A stretch of DNA of 64,000 nucleotides from Planctomycetota bacterium (GCA_021781415.1 JAJXWW010000221.1:21957-85956), one strand, 5' to 3'; counted from the first letter of the stretch, positions 45,238 to 54,467 are shown. Program-made: numbers and translations. Notes: generated by a model not told the origin, from the sequence alone.

Positions 45238-46299
45238 TCACGGGAACGGATAGAGTCGATAGAGCATCCAATAGACGACGACGCCGGTGAACGCCACATA
45301 AAGCCAGATCGGCAGCGCCCAGCGGGCAACGGCGCGATGACGGGCGAAGCGGCCGCGCAGAGCGAGATAGGCCGTGTACAACGCCAATGGCGCGATGACG
45401 GCGGCCAACGGCGTGTGTGTCCACAACACCGACTGATAGACGACGTTGACCCATCTCGGCGGATTCGCATGGCGGGTTTGCACCGCGAACGAAGTGGTCA
45501 ATCCGTGTTTGACGACCCCATGATCGTAGAGATAAGAGACCAAGAACAACACCGAAAGCCCCAAGGCCGTCACCATGCAAACGATGTGCAGGCGAATCAG
45601 CCGCGAGCGGATGGCCGTGTAGCCCAGGAGGAGCAAGACGAAAGTTAGGGCGTTGAGAGAGGCATTAAAGCCGGGAAGCGGATCGTATTCGAGAGCCGCC
45701 ACCGCATCCTTCAGTTTGTGCAACGACTTCCGCTGCTCCTCCTCTGCTTCGGGAGCGAGGGAAGCGGGCCGACCGTCGAAATAGCCGCGAATGTGGCCGC
45801 GTCGATCGACGAGAACCAACTTTGGACTGTGATCCACTTCGTTGCCCGAAGTGCGATCCTTGCCTTCGTTCTGCCGGGCAACTAGGTGGAAGGACTTGTC
45901 GATCAAACGATATATCTCGTCCTCTTCTCCGGTTAAAAACAACCAGCGCTTGGGGTCCGCGTGGTAGCGTTCGGCATAGGCGCGCAATTGTTCGGTGCCG
46001 TCGTACTTGGGATCGACCGTGAACGTGACCAGGCGAACGTCGGGAAAGCGGGCCAAGTCGGCTTGCAGCTTCTCCATCGTCTCGCTGATTTGCGGACAGC
46101 CCATCGTGCAGCGCGTGAACTCGAACGAGGCGATCCAGACCTTGCCGAGCAGATCGTCGCGGCTTATAGCATTACCGCCGCGCTCCGTCAGGGAGAAATC
46201 GCCAACGATACCCAGATCGTCGCTGTCTGGAGCGGCTGCGATGAGGCAGAAGAGGAGCGGGAGAGCGAGAAAGATGCGCCAAATCAGGGGACGGGACAT
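45238..46299 (-). CDS. SCO1/SenC copper chaperone fused to a DUF420 (CtaM-like) membrane domain
   Basis: This 353-residue protein starts with a signal/anchor helix. Residues ~30-195 are a thioredoxin-fold SCO domain with the copper ligands CTMGC (CxxxC, about 63-67) and the His in VDHSPKLVLVD (about 157), used to load CuA of cytochrome oxidase. Residues ~220-350 contain four hydrophobic helices with His residues (LHIVCMVTALG, TRHANPP, LWTHTPLAAV), matching DUF420. That family includes CtaM/YozB, needed for heme-A oxidase maturation in Firmicutes. Fusion of both assembly factors in one chain fits its place after coxD. Confidence 0.9.
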   Translation of the reverse strand: MSRPLIWRIFLALPLLFCLIAAAPDSDDLGIVGDFSLTERGGNAISRDDLLGKVWIASFEFTRCTMGCPQISETMEKLQADLARFPDVRLVTFTVDPKYDGTEQLRAYAERYHADPKRWLFLTGEEDEIYRLIDKSFHLVARQNEGKDRTSGNEVDHSPKLVLVDRRGHIRGYFDGRPASLAPEAEEEQRKSLHKLKDAVAALEYDPLPGFNASLNALTFVLLLLGYTAIRSRLIRLHIVCMVTALGLSVLFLVSYLYDHGVVKHGLTTSFAVQTRHANPPRWVNVVYQSVLWTHTPLAAVIAPLALYTAYLALRGRFARHRAVARWALPIWLYVAFTGVVVYWMLYRLYPFP

Positions 46300-46320
46300 G
46301 ACACTTGTTCCGTACTGAGT

Positions 46321-46346
46321 GAGCGGGGCGCGTTGACGCCCCGCTC
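46321..46346. repeat. GC-rich intercistronic hairpin in the oxidase operon
   Basis: A perfect 10-bp stem (46321-46330 and 46337-46346) with a 6-base loop lies in the 57-bp gap between coxD and the SCO1 fusion. It lacks a T tail in either direction; an mRNA-processing or attenuation hairpin is more likely than a full terminator. Confidence 0.55.
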
Positions 46347-46356
46347 GCCGAAAGTG

Positions 46357-46722
46357 TTAACGCGTGCCGGTGATGGAAACGGCCGGTTCCAGCGGTTCTT
46401 GACCGGGCTGCCAAGCGATGACAATATCCGGCATCAACACCATCATCATCATCATCGCCATGATGGAGATGGGAATGATGACGAAATAGACGCGGCCCCA
46501 ATCGAACTTCAAGTGCATGAAAATCATGCCGACGAGGACCGCCTTGACGACGGCGACGCCGAGGATGATGGCGAAGCTCGTATGCGGGGTGATCCAGGCT
46601 CGCTCTGGATGGGCGGCCCAGTTGGCCACGAAAGACACGGCGGTGAAAATCGACAGGGCGATGAACACCGAAAAATACGCCTTGACGCGCATGTCGTGGC
46701 TATCGTCGTGCGTTTCGGTCAT
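46357..46722 (-). CDS. coxD: Cytochrome c oxidase subunit IV (prokaryotic type)
   Basis: This 121-residue small subunit has three hydrophobic helices: after an acidic/His-rich N-terminus, VKAYFSVFIALSIFTAVSF, then FAIILGVAVVKAVLVGMIFMHLKFD, whose K-x-x-LVxxxFMHLK pattern is typical of CoxD/CyoD, and a final helix ending in an unusual run of Met codons (MAMMMMMVLM). The ATG at 46722 has GGAGG upstream; the longer open frame overlaps coxC and is rejected. It stabilises the oxidase in the inner membrane and lies 94 bp after coxC. Confidence 0.85.
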   Translation of the reverse strand: MTETHDDSHDMRVKAYFSVFIALSIFTAVSFVANWAAHPERAWITPHTSFAIILGVAVVKAVLVGMIFMHLKFDWGRVYFVIIPISIMAMMMMMVLMPDIVIAWQPGQEPLEPAVSITGTR

Positions 46723-46740
46723 GGCTCTATCCTCCACAAT

Positions 46741-46812
46741 CGGCGAGCGAAAGGAGGCGTAGATCCCCTGAAAGATGCCTACATCAAGAGGACCTACACC
46801 ACCCGCTCGCCG
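46741..46812. repeat. CGGCGAGCG inverted repeat between coxC and coxD
   Basis: Nine-base arms CGGCGAGCG (46741-46749) and CGCTCGCCG (46804-46812) enclose 54 bases that include the coxC stop-to-coxD leader. The arm sequence shares GGCGAGCG with the hairpins at 17055-17089 and 50050-50072. Confidence 0.45.
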
Positions 46813-46816
46813 GAAA

Positions 46817-47779
46817 TTAGACCAAGTACAAAAGTGGGAACAAAAAGATCCATACAATATCGACAAAGTGCCAATAGAGACCCGTCAATTCGAGCATGTT
46901 GGCGTGTTGCGGGCCGAGCTTGCCGACCAGGCCCATCAGCAAGATGACAACGAAAATCACCAATCCGCCAAACACGTGCAGCGCGTGAAACCCGGTCATG
47001 GCGAAATAGCACGACGACCACAGGTTCCCAAACGGAATGGCCGGCGATAGATGCAGCGCGACGCCAGCCTTCTCGGCCTTCTCCAGAATCTCGTTGGCGC
47101 GTTCGCCCACTTCGGCGGGATTGAGGGGACGACGGAACGCACCTGCTTGTGCCTGCGCGGCGGCGGAAGCGGGATTCATATCATCGAGGAGCTTCTCACA
47201 TTCAGCCTTCAATTCAGCGGGGATCGAGGATTTCTTAATCGCTTCGAGCTGAAGCTTTACCCGTTGGAAATACTGCATGCCCACCGGATGATCGTGTTTC
47301 TCGCGCTCGATGGCTTGCGACTCCGCGAGCTGTATCTTTCCTTCGGCCGGTTTTTCGGGGTACGGCAGGCTCTCGCCGATATGACCCGGCAATATGTCGT
47401 GCTGGAACTTGGCATTGTATTCGTAAGCTTTGACGACGAGAAAAACACAGCCGAGTGCTAGGGTGATTCCGATGTGGCGCATGACGGTCTTCATGTCGCC
47501 CTTGACCGCCGCATGATGGGCGAGGACAACCGTAAAGCTGCTACAGATCAGCACGAAGGTGTTGAGCGCCCCGATCCACTCGACGAGATGGACCTGATGC
47601 GGCGTCGGCCAAGCGTGCGGCGAGTTGGCCGGCGTGCCGTGGCGTAGGATGATGTAGGTACCGATCAGGGCGGTGAAGAACATGATCTCCGTGACGAGGA
47701 ACAGCCACATGGCCACCTTGCCGGTTGGCAGCGGGATTCCCATGTGCCCTTCGGAATGTTCGTGGACTGCCTGTGTCAT
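46817..47779 (-). CDS. coxC: Cytochrome c oxidase subunit III with an internal soluble insertion
   Basis: The 320-residue protein begins with a helix GKVAMWLFLVTEIMFFTALI and continues IGALNTFVLICSSFTVVLAHHA, typical of subunit III. The C-terminal part has SCYFAMTGFHALHVFGGL and ELTGLYWHFVDIVWIFLFPLLY, both diagnostic. Between the third and fourth helices lies a charged, non-membrane stretch of about 100 residues (roughly 135-235, containing ESLPYPEKP, LEAIKKSSIPAEL and NEILEKAEKAG) that ordinary subunit III lacks. It is part of the inner-membrane proton-pumping oxidase. It starts 43 bp after ctaB. Confidence 0.93.
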   Translation of the reverse strand: MTQAVHEHSEGHMGIPLPTGKVAMWLFLVTEIMFFTALIGTYIILRHGTPANSPHAWPTPHQVHLVEWIGALNTFVLICSSFTVVLAHHAAVKGDMKTVMRHIGITLALGCVFLVVKAYEYNAKFQHDILPGHIGESLPYPEKPAEGKIQLAESQAIEREKHDHPVGMQYFQRVKLQLEAIKKSSIPAELKAECEKLLDDMNPASAAAQAQAGAFRRPLNPAEVGERANEILEKAEKAGVALHLSPAIPFGNLWSSCYFAMTGFHALHVFGGLVIFVVILLMGLVGKLGPQHANMLELTGLYWHFVDIVWIFLFPLLYLV

Positions 47780-47821
47780 AATGTTTGAACGCTTCGTTTG
47801 GGGTTAATCCGGCCGTCGGCG

Positions 47822-48748
47822 TCAGTTCGAGACGAACGGCCAGGGTAATGCACGATCCAACAACAATAGGGCGAGTAATCCCGGCAAGTACAACAGAGAA
47901 GCTCGCAAGGCGCGCCGCGCCCTCCCGTGCGAGCGTTGGCGGTAAAAGCCGATGGCCGTCGCCAAGAACGTCAGCCCCAGAAGGGACGCGCCGCCGAGAT
48001 ACAGCAAACCGGCATCGCCGAGCAGCACGGGTTGCAAGCTGACGGCCAACAGGGCCACGCAGTAGAGTATCATGTACTGGCCGGTACGTTGCCCGCCGCG
48101 ATCGACGACCGGCAACATGAGCAAACCGGCGCGGGCATATTCGTCTCGATACATCCAAGCGATGGCCAAGAAGTGTGGCACTTGCCACAAGAACAACACG
48201 GCGAAAAGCAATCCGGCCTCGCGCGTGAACTCGCCCCGAGCGGCACACCAGCCGATAACGGGTGGCAGCGCGCCGGGCACCGCGCCGATCAGTGTGTTCA
48301 ATGGAGTGCGGCGCTTCAAGGGAGTATAGACGACGACATACAGCACGAAAGTCAACGCGGCCAACAGCGCCGGGAGCAGGTAGTTGAGCGACAGGGTGAG
48401 ATACAAAACACCGCCCAAGGCGAGCGCTAAGCCGAAAACGAAAACCTCAATCGCTTGCAAGCGACCGGACGGCAAGGGTCGATTGGCGGTGCGGCGCATG
48501 AGCGCATCGCTATCGCGCTCGAACCATTGATTGAGCGCGCTGGCTCCGGCGGCTACCAAAGCCGTCCCTAAGACCGTGTGCAAGAGGACGAGGAACGAGA
48601 CATTCCGACCGCTCGCCAACAGCACGCCCGCGCCGACGGTAAACAACACCAACACGGCGATGCGCGGCTTGGCCAACTCAACAAAATCCGCCAAACGCGG
48701 ACGACTGAGTGCCGTTACTTCGACACAGACGCTAACGCCCGCCTTCAT
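47822..48748 (-). CDS. ctaB: Protoheme IX farnesyltransferase (heme O synthase)
   Basis: The 308-residue UbiA-type prenyltransferase adds the farnesyl chain to heme B, making heme O for the oxidase. It has about eight membrane helices. The two aspartate-rich motifs are visible: NQWFERDSDALMRRTANRP near residue 73 and the YRDEYARAG region near 200, with the connecting VYTPLKRRTPLNTLIGAVPGALPP typical of CyoE/CtaB. The start overlaps the ctaA stop by 4 bp, so translation is coupled and heme O passes directly to heme A synthase. Confidence 0.95.
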   Translation of the reverse strand: MKAGVSVCVEVTALSRPRLADFVELAKPRIAVLVLFTVGAGVLLASGRNVSFLVLLHTVLGTALVAAGASALNQWFERDSDALMRRTANRPLPSGRLQAIEVFVFGLALALGGVLYLTLSLNYLLPALLAALTFVLYVVVYTPLKRRTPLNTLIGAVPGALPPVIGWCAARGEFTREAGLLFAVLFLWQVPHFLAIAWMYRDEYARAGLLMLPVVDRGGQRTGQYMILYCVALLAVSLQPVLLGDAGLLYLGGASLLGLTFLATAIGFYRQRSHGRARRALRASLLYLPGLLALLLLDRALPWPFVSN

Positions 48749-49950
48749 GCTGAACCTTCCAGATGCGGAACCATGTTGCAGAGGACGACTTGGGGGTCAT
48801 CCGGGACGCGAACGGGATCGAGCGCTACGCTCCGATCCGCGTCTTGGATAACCGAGCGGTGCGCCAATACCGCGAGCGTAACCGTTGAAGCGAGAACGAA
48901 CGAGCCGACCAGAACATGGGCCACTCGCGTGGCCGCCTGACCGACGGTAGGGCGCTGTGCGTCCGGCAGCAAAACGCCAATATATTTACCCAACCAGCTT
49001 TCAACTCCGAGGAGAACCTGCAACGTCAGAAGTATCGCCAACACGAGCATCGTCCGACCCATAGCCCGACGAGTCGCGGGGGTGGCGAATACCGCTCGAC
49101 CGAACCAGACGACCGATGCGACAACGATAAAGGCTGTGATAAAGTGCATCCGTTGCGCCAGCGAGCCATTGGTATGTCGAACGAGCGCTCCCCAGATGAG
49201 TTGCAGAAAAACCAGTGCCGGCAGCATCAGGGACCACCGTTGCAGACGGTTCGATTCTTCATCGGACAGCACTGCAAAGGCATTGGGAACGCTCGTCAAC
49301 ACGGCGAGACTTACCAACACACTGAAGACGACCTGCGCGAAACATCCGTGAACGATGGCCAAGTTCGTACCGGCCAGAGCATTAAACTTCACGCGAAAGC
49401 CGCCCAGAAGTCCTTGGAATATGACTGCGGCCAGGGCCAGACTCCCTAGCCAGCGAAGCCATAAACCCGCCGACCGCTCCCTGCGTGCGAGCGACAGGAA
49501 GAATCCCACGGTTGCAAGACATATCGTTACGCAGAGACCACACAACCAGCGCTCGGTGGCGGTGAGGTCCGATGTGCCGTGATCCAAAAACGTGAAGCAC
49601 AACCCGAGGCTGAGAATCATCGCCGACACCGCAGCCAGTCCAACGCGTCGGATCGTGTGGCGAGGCTCGTCGAGCCAGAGCGAAACCGTCAAAACGAGGA
49701 CGAACAGCCCGATAACGTGTCCGGCCAGACGATGCACATGCTCGATAACCAACCCCGGCTTCGGTTCGTGCCAGTCGATGAGTGCCAGATGCCAGGGATA
49801 AGTAGGCCAAATCGGATCGGCCATACCGACTCGAAAGGTTGTAACCACCGCTCCCAAAGTCAACAAGGCCACAGTGACGCCGATGGTCAGCAGCGACCAA
49901 ACGTGCAACCAGCGCGGTGCGAGTCGAGTTTTGGGAATAACGACTGACAT
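48745..49950 (-). CDS. ctaA: Heme A synthase (CtaA/COX15-type)
   Basis: The 401-residue membrane protein oxidises the C8 methyl of heme O to give heme A. The ATG at 49950 follows TAGGA. There are about eight helices with paired His ligands: EHVHRLAGHVIGL in the first half, HGCFAQVVFSV, HTNGSLAQRMHFITAF and RVAHVLVGSFVLAS in the second half. The first half includes GAVVTTFRVGMADPIWPT, a COX15 hallmark. It lies 123 bp after coxA and is coupled to ctaB. Confidence 0.93.
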   Translation of the reverse strand: MSVVIPKTRLAPRWLHVWSLLTIGVTVALLTLGAVVTTFRVGMADPIWPTYPWHLALIDWHEPKPGLVIEHVHRLAGHVIGLFVLVLTVSLWLDEPRHTIRRVGLAAVSAMILSLGLCFTFLDHGTSDLTATERWLCGLCVTICLATVGFFLSLARRERSAGLWLRWLGSLALAAVIFQGLLGGFRVKFNALAGTNLAIVHGCFAQVVFSVLVSLAVLTSVPNAFAVLSDEESNRLQRWSLMLPALVFLQLIWGALVRHTNGSLAQRMHFITAFIVVASVVWFGRAVFATPATRRAMGRTMLVLAILLTLQVLLGVESWLGKYIGVLLPDAQRPTVGQAATRVAHVLVGSFVLASTVTLAVLAHRSVIQDADRSVALDPVRVPDDPQVVLCNMVPHLEGSA

Positions 49951-50049
49951 AATGGTCCTACGAGAAATCGCTCCTAAGGCATTGAAAACCAACGGAAGAA
50001 TCGCTTGGCGAACGGTTAGCGACCCTTCGCCGAAGTCCCGAGAATCGGT

Positions 50050-50072
50050 GGGCGAGCGCTCGACGTTCGCCC
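50050..50072. repeat. GGGCGAGCG-type hairpin after coxA
   Basis: Nine-base arms (50050-50058 and 50064-50072) with one mismatch and a 5-base loop lie immediately after the coxA stop. The left arm is the same GGGCGAGCG as at 17055. Confidence 0.45.
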
Positions 50073-50073
50073 T

Positions 50074-51885
50074 TTAATGCGCCGCCACGGGAACGCCGGA
50101 CGGCTGCGGCGAAGTCTGCGGCAAGTAGTCGTCTTCAATCGCCGGATTACCGTATTCGTAGGGTCCGCGGCGAACGATGGGAGTCTCCAAGAAGTTACCG
50201 TGCGGCGGCGGTGAGGGCGCGGCCCATTCCAAGGTGTTCGAGTGCCAAGGATTGGCACCGACTTTCGTACCTCGGAAGAGACTCCAAACGAAGTTCAGCA
50301 AGAAGATGATTTGCGTCACTCCCAGCAACAGGGCGCTAATCGTCATGAAGACGTTCAGCGATTGCACGTTGTCGAGGAAGTGATAGAGCGTCGAATCGTA
50401 GTAGCGACGCGGATGGCCGGCCACGCCGATAATGTGCATCGGATAGAAAGTGCAATTCGAGAATAAGAACGTCAGCGCGAAATGAACCTTGCCCCACGTC
50501 TCATTCATCGTCCGGCCGAACATTTTCGGATACCAATAGTAGATACCGGCAAAAATGCCGAATACGCTGGACATAAACAGGACATAGTGCAGGTGAGCGA
50601 CGATGAAGTAGGTGTCGTGAATGAACACGTCCACCGGCGTGGCGGCCATGAAGATGCCGGACAGTCCGCCGATGACGAACATGGCCACGAACGCCAGGGC
50701 GTTGAGCATCGCCGTGGTGTACTGAATGTTCGCGCCCCAAAGGGTGGCAAGCCAATTGAAAGTCTTGACCGCCGAAGGTAGGGCGATCATGATGGTGGCG
50801 AGCATGAAGCCCGTACCCAGGCGCGGGTCCATGCCGCTCTGGAACATATGATGGCCCCAGACGATGAATCCCAAGCCAGCGATACCGGCCATGGCCAACA
50901 CCATCGGCTTATAGCCGAACAGATGCTTGCGGGCAAAGGTGCAGATAATATCGGAGACCATGCCCATCGCCGGTAGAATCATAATGTAGACCGCCGGATG
51001 GGAATAGAACCAGAAGAGATGTTGCCACAACAGCGTCTGCCCGCCGCCGGGGCCAGTATGCTGATTGCCGAACGACATCCCGCCCGGCGGCAAGAAAAAC
51101 GTGGTATTGATCGTCTTATCGAGCAATTGCAGAATCAAGGCCACGGTCAGCACGGGCAGCGCCATCGACTGTAAGATAGCGGTGATGAACATGGACCACA
51201 CGGTCAACGGCATGCGGAACAACGTCATGCCGGGAGCGCGTAGGTTGATGATGGTCGTCATATAATTGACCGATCCCATCATGGACGAGATGCCCACGAA
51301 TACGAGTGCAACGAGCCAACATATTTGTCCGAGTCCAGAATGAGGCGAAGCGGGCGAGTGAAAGCCTTGACCCGCCGGCATGGTAGCACTGGCCAGGAGC
51401 GGATACGAGGTCCATCCGGAACCGGCCGCACCACCGTCAACGAAGAAGCTGCACAGAATGATGGCGAAAGCCGGCCACATAAACCAGTACGACATCATGT
51501 TCAGCTTCGGAAACGCCATGTCGCGCGCTCCGATCATTAGCGGGATGCAGAAATTGCCGAACGCACCCGTCAATAGCGGGATGATTACGAAGAAAATCAT
51601 GATCGTCGCGTGCATGCTGAAGATCATGGCGTAGAAATCCGGCGACATCCGATCGCCCCAACTGAGGGGGAACCATCGACCGATAAAGGGGATGCTTCCC
51701 TGTGGAAAACCGATTTGCAGCCGCACCAAGAGAGCCAACGTGCCGCCGATCAAGAAGAAGATCAAGCCGGAAAACAGGAATTGAATGCCGATGACCTTAT
51801 GATCTTCGGAGAAAATATACTTCCGGAGAAATCCCAGCTCTGGGTGAGCGTGGGCTTCTGTCGAATGCGAATGGCTGACGCTCAT
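50074..51885 (-). CDS. coxA: Cytochrome c oxidase subunit I
   Basis: The 603-residue catalytic subunit has 12 main helices. The ATG at 51885 follows GAGGATT. It carries the heme-copper ligands: a His in FSMHATIMIFF for low-spin heme, WQHLFWFYSHPAVYIMILP with the CuB His and cross-linking Tyr region, VWGHHMFQSG with two CuB His, and AHLHYVLFMSSVF with the heme ligands near the C-terminus. An N-terminal His-rich tail precedes the first helix. It reduces oxygen and pumps protons in the inner membrane. It starts 78 bp after coxB in the same direction. Confidence 0.97.
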   Translation of the reverse strand: MSVSHSHSTEAHAHPELGFLRKYIFSEDHKVIGIQFLFSGLIFFLIGGTLALLVRLQIGFPQGSIPFIGRWFPLSWGDRMSPDFYAMIFSMHATIMIFFVIIPLLTGAFGNFCIPLMIGARDMAFPKLNMMSYWFMWPAFAIILCSFFVDGGAAGSGWTSYPLLASATMPAGQGFHSPASPHSGLGQICWLVALVFVGISSMMGSVNYMTTIINLRAPGMTLFRMPLTVWSMFITAILQSMALPVLTVALILQLLDKTINTTFFLPPGGMSFGNQHTGPGGGQTLLWQHLFWFYSHPAVYIMILPAMGMVSDIICTFARKHLFGYKPMVLAMAGIAGLGFIVWGHHMFQSGMDPRLGTGFMLATIMIALPSAVKTFNWLATLWGANIQYTTAMLNALAFVAMFVIGGLSGIFMAATPVDVFIHDTYFIVAHLHYVLFMSSVFGIFAGIYYWYPKMFGRTMNETWGKVHFALTFLFSNCTFYPMHIIGVAGHPRRYYDSTLYHFLDNVQSLNVFMTISALLLGVTQIIFLLNFVWSLFRGTKVGANPWHSNTLEWAAPSPPPHGNFLETPIVRRGPYEYGNPAIEDDYLPQTSPQPSGVPVAAH

Positions 51886-51963
51886 ATCAATCCTCAAATG
51901 GTCTCTGAATGGCTACCCTTGCCGACTTCTTGGGCCGGCACTTCGGATTCAATCGAATGGCGC

Positions 51964-52827
51964 TCAATTCTTGGCGACGGCGGGCGGCTTCTTTTCGGGC
52001 TGACGGCTGCGCGCCGCTTCCTTGGCTCCATCGAGCCACTTCAGGTAATCTTCCTTGTTCTCGTGGACGTAGATCATGCCCTGCATGCGATAATGACCCC
52101 CGCCGCACAGTTCGGCGCAGGCGATCTCCCATCGCTTGTTTTTGTCGATGTCCCATTTCCCCGTCTTGGCGTTATAGCTCGTATTGGCATCGGTTGCATT
52201 AAACCAGACGGGAATGGTCTTACCGGGCAAGGCGTCTTGCTTAAGGCGAAGCTGGGGAGAAAAGAAACTGTGAAGAACGTCTTGCGTCTTCAAGAATATG
52301 CGGACGTTGGCTCCCTTCCAACAGTGCAACTCGGAGGGCAAGTAAATATCGTCGATGGCGGGTACTTCCGCCCAGGCGCGAGCGTTGTCGGGTTGCGGCT
52401 TGTCGGCGTAGCGCATGCTCCAATCCCATTGCCGGGCCGTTACCTGCATCACCAAGTCTGGATTGGGCATGCTGGCGTAATACTTGATGGTATCCCACGT
52501 CGAAATCTGCGAGACGGCAATGAAAAGCAGGATGATGGCCGGTACGACCGTCCATGCGATCTCGAGGCGATGATTGCCCTCGACGTAGTGCGACTTCGTA
52601 TTGGCACGCCAAGCGAAGCGATACATGGCATACACCAAGATCGCTCCGGTCAACACAAAAAAGAAGCCGGTAAAGCCGAGGATGATGTAGAACAATCGGT
52701 CCACGTCGGGTCCGAAAGTGGACACATTGGCCGGTAACCACCAGCCGACGAACGGTGCGACGGCGAACAGAAGAAACGCGCCCAACAGGATCGCGCCGAA
52801 AAAGATACTCCAGCCTTTTTGCTGCAC
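51964..52827 (-). CDS. coxB: Cytochrome c oxidase subunit II
   Basis: The 287-residue protein uses the GTG at 52827, which has AGGAG 8 bases upstream; an upstream TTG lies inside that site and is rejected. Two N-terminal membrane helices are followed by a periplasmic cupredoxin domain. The CuA site is complete: His in QDVLHSFFSP and CAELCGGGHYRM (two Cys, Glu between them, His and Met). RQWDWSMRYAD is the aromatic electron-entry region. There is no fused cytochrome domain, so electrons probably come from the separate diheme cytochrome encoded just upstream. Confidence 0.96.
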   Translation of the reverse strand: MQQKGWSIFFGAILLGAFLLFAVAPFVGWWLPANVSTFGPDVDRLFYIILGFTGFFFVLTGAILVYAMYRFAWRANTKSHYVEGNHRLEIAWTVVPAIILLFIAVSQISTWDTIKYYASMPNPDLVMQVTARQWDWSMRYADKPQPDNARAWAEVPAIDDIYLPSELHCWKGANVRIFLKTQDVLHSFFSPQLRLKQDALPGKTIPVWFNATDANTSYNAKTGKWDIDKNKRWEIACAELCGGGHYRMQGMIYVHENKEDYLKWLDGAKEAARSRQPEKKPPAVAKN

Positions 52828-52905
52828 GGAATCACTCCTGAAAGGCAATTCTAGATCTTACCATTCAATCCAACGCCCTTGCTCGCGCTTCGGGCAACTA
52901 CCTGG

Positions 52906-54189
52906 TCACTTCTTCCCGTCTTTGCTTTCCACTGCCTGCTTGCCGTAGATCGCGTCCGCGATGTCTTTGGGCAGCATCTGGGGATAGGGCAGCGCCTGGA
53001 CGAAGTTGACGACATCCCAGTATTGATCGATCTTTTCGGCTTTAAGCACTTTTAGATCCGCGCCGGGCATGTTCGAGGGACGAATGCCGCCACGAATGCG
53101 ATTGTACAAGTCGATGGGACGTCTCCCGCCGCGATAGACTCCAGCCGTGAGATTCGCCGGACGCACTAGCGTCCCCCAGAAGTCGTAGCGAAAAGGGACC
53201 TGTCTTCCGAAATCGGTATGGCAACCGATGCAACTGGCGGCACCTTTTGTATTCGTAAACTCTTCGTAGCCGCGACGAATGGATGCCTGCAACGCTTCTT
53301 TCGTATCTGGGTACGGATATGCATCTGGCCTAATGGACTCTTTGTTCGACTCGGCCCATGCTTGCAGATATAACTTACCCAACTGCTCGACTTTCTCAGC
53401 CACGGTATAGTCACCGATGCCCGCCTTGTTCACCAACGGCGTCATGGTTTGATACTCGGTCTCCCCGCGCAGACTCAGATGAATGATATAGCTTACCAGG
53501 TCATCTTTCTGTGCCTCGTCCAGCAGGGTAAAGGAGGGCATGGAGGTCCCCTCGATTCCGCGATCCAGAATGCGATGGAGATCATCGCGGCGCGGCTTGC
53601 GGTCGTTCACTTTCGTCTCTGTAGAGATGAACTTGAAGTATCCTTGCCGATAATCGCGCGGCGTCGGATTGACCCAAGGGCCGGTCGGGCCGCGACCGTC
53701 GCCGCTGACGCCGTGACAGTGCATACAATGACGACGATAGAGAATGCTCCCCCTCGCCAACGTCTTCTCGTCCAATCGGAGGGCCGCGACGGCCTCATCG
53801 GCTGCCGTATCTTCTGGAAACTTCACGGTTGGGTGGGACGGCGTGCCAAAGAACTTGAGAAGAACCTTCTCCAGTTCGTTTCGGTCCTTGGAGGACAAGT
53901 CATTCGGGTCGAGCGTTTGTCCGCCGTCCAATTTTTTCAGGCCGGCAATATGCGCATCTAGTTGTCCTGGAGCGAACGTATCCCAAGGGAATTCCTTGGG
54001 CGTTTGAACCACGATGGGATCGCTCCGCATCGGATAGGTTAGGCTTGCGGGATACTCCTCCAACCCGAAATCGCAACCGGAGAGGAACACGCTCAGACAG
54101 GGAATCGCCAAGCCGAGAACACGCACCGTCCTGGCAAAAGTGAAGGCGGAACTCACTCGTGGAGCCTCCCGTGGGTAATGCAGGCGCAT
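52906..54189 (-). CDS. Diheme cytochrome c lipoprotein at the head of the oxidase cluster
   Basis: The 427-residue protein has a lipoprotein signal ending VFLSGC near residue 39. Two heme c motifs are present: CMHCHG near residue 155, followed by GDGRGPTGPWVNPTPRDY and a downstream MPSF Met ligand, and CIGCH near 318 with a later SNMPGAD Met. This double class-I layout resembles cytochromes associated with alternative complex III or caa3 oxidases and fits an electron donor to CuA. No ribosome-binding site clearly fixes the start; the ATG at 54189 is preferred over an upstream TTG/GTG. No ActA-F genes are present in the window. Confidence 0.85.
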   Translation of the reverse strand: MRLHYPREAPRVSSAFTFARTVRVLGLAIPCLSVFLSGCDFGLEEYPASLTYPMRSDPIVVQTPKEFPWDTFAPGQLDAHIAGLKKLDGGQTLDPNDLSSKDRNELEKVLLKFFGTPSHPTVKFPEDTAADEAVAALRLDEKTLARGSILYRRHCMHCHGVSGDGRGPTGPWVNPTPRDYRQGYFKFISTETKVNDRKPRRDDLHRILDRGIEGTSMPSFTLLDEAQKDDLVSYIIHLSLRGETEYQTMTPLVNKAGIGDYTVAEKVEQLGKLYLQAWAESNKESIRPDAYPYPDTKEALQASIRRGYEEFTNTKGAASCIGCHTDFGRQVPFRYDFWGTLVRPANLTAGVYRGGRRPIDLYNRIRGGIRPSNMPGADLKVLKAEKIDQYWDVVNFVQALPYPQMLPKDIADAIYGKQAVESKDGKK

Positions 54190-54467
54190 AAGGAATAACC
54201 GTTTTGTAGTCGTTGTTAAAGCGATGTCAAGCACTTTCACCAATTAGGAGCCAAATCGCAAATAATTGTTAAGGAAGTAGCAATCGGCGTGCCATTACTT
54301 TTCTCCGGCTGGCCTCTCGCGGCGGAGGCGATGAGATCTGTTTTGCGAACGCTGCCGGGACGATCCATTGTCTGTAGGATGATGAGAGAGATTTCGCCCC
54401 TCTTCTCGCGGTTTTGAGAATGCGTGTGACGTTTGTTCTCGAATCCGAGAATCGCGAATGAGGAGCG

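Noticed and set aside
46441..46456. CAT trinucleotide run as a possible microsatellite
   Set aside because: It lies in frame in coxD and encodes the Met run of its last helix; too short to treat as a repeat locus.
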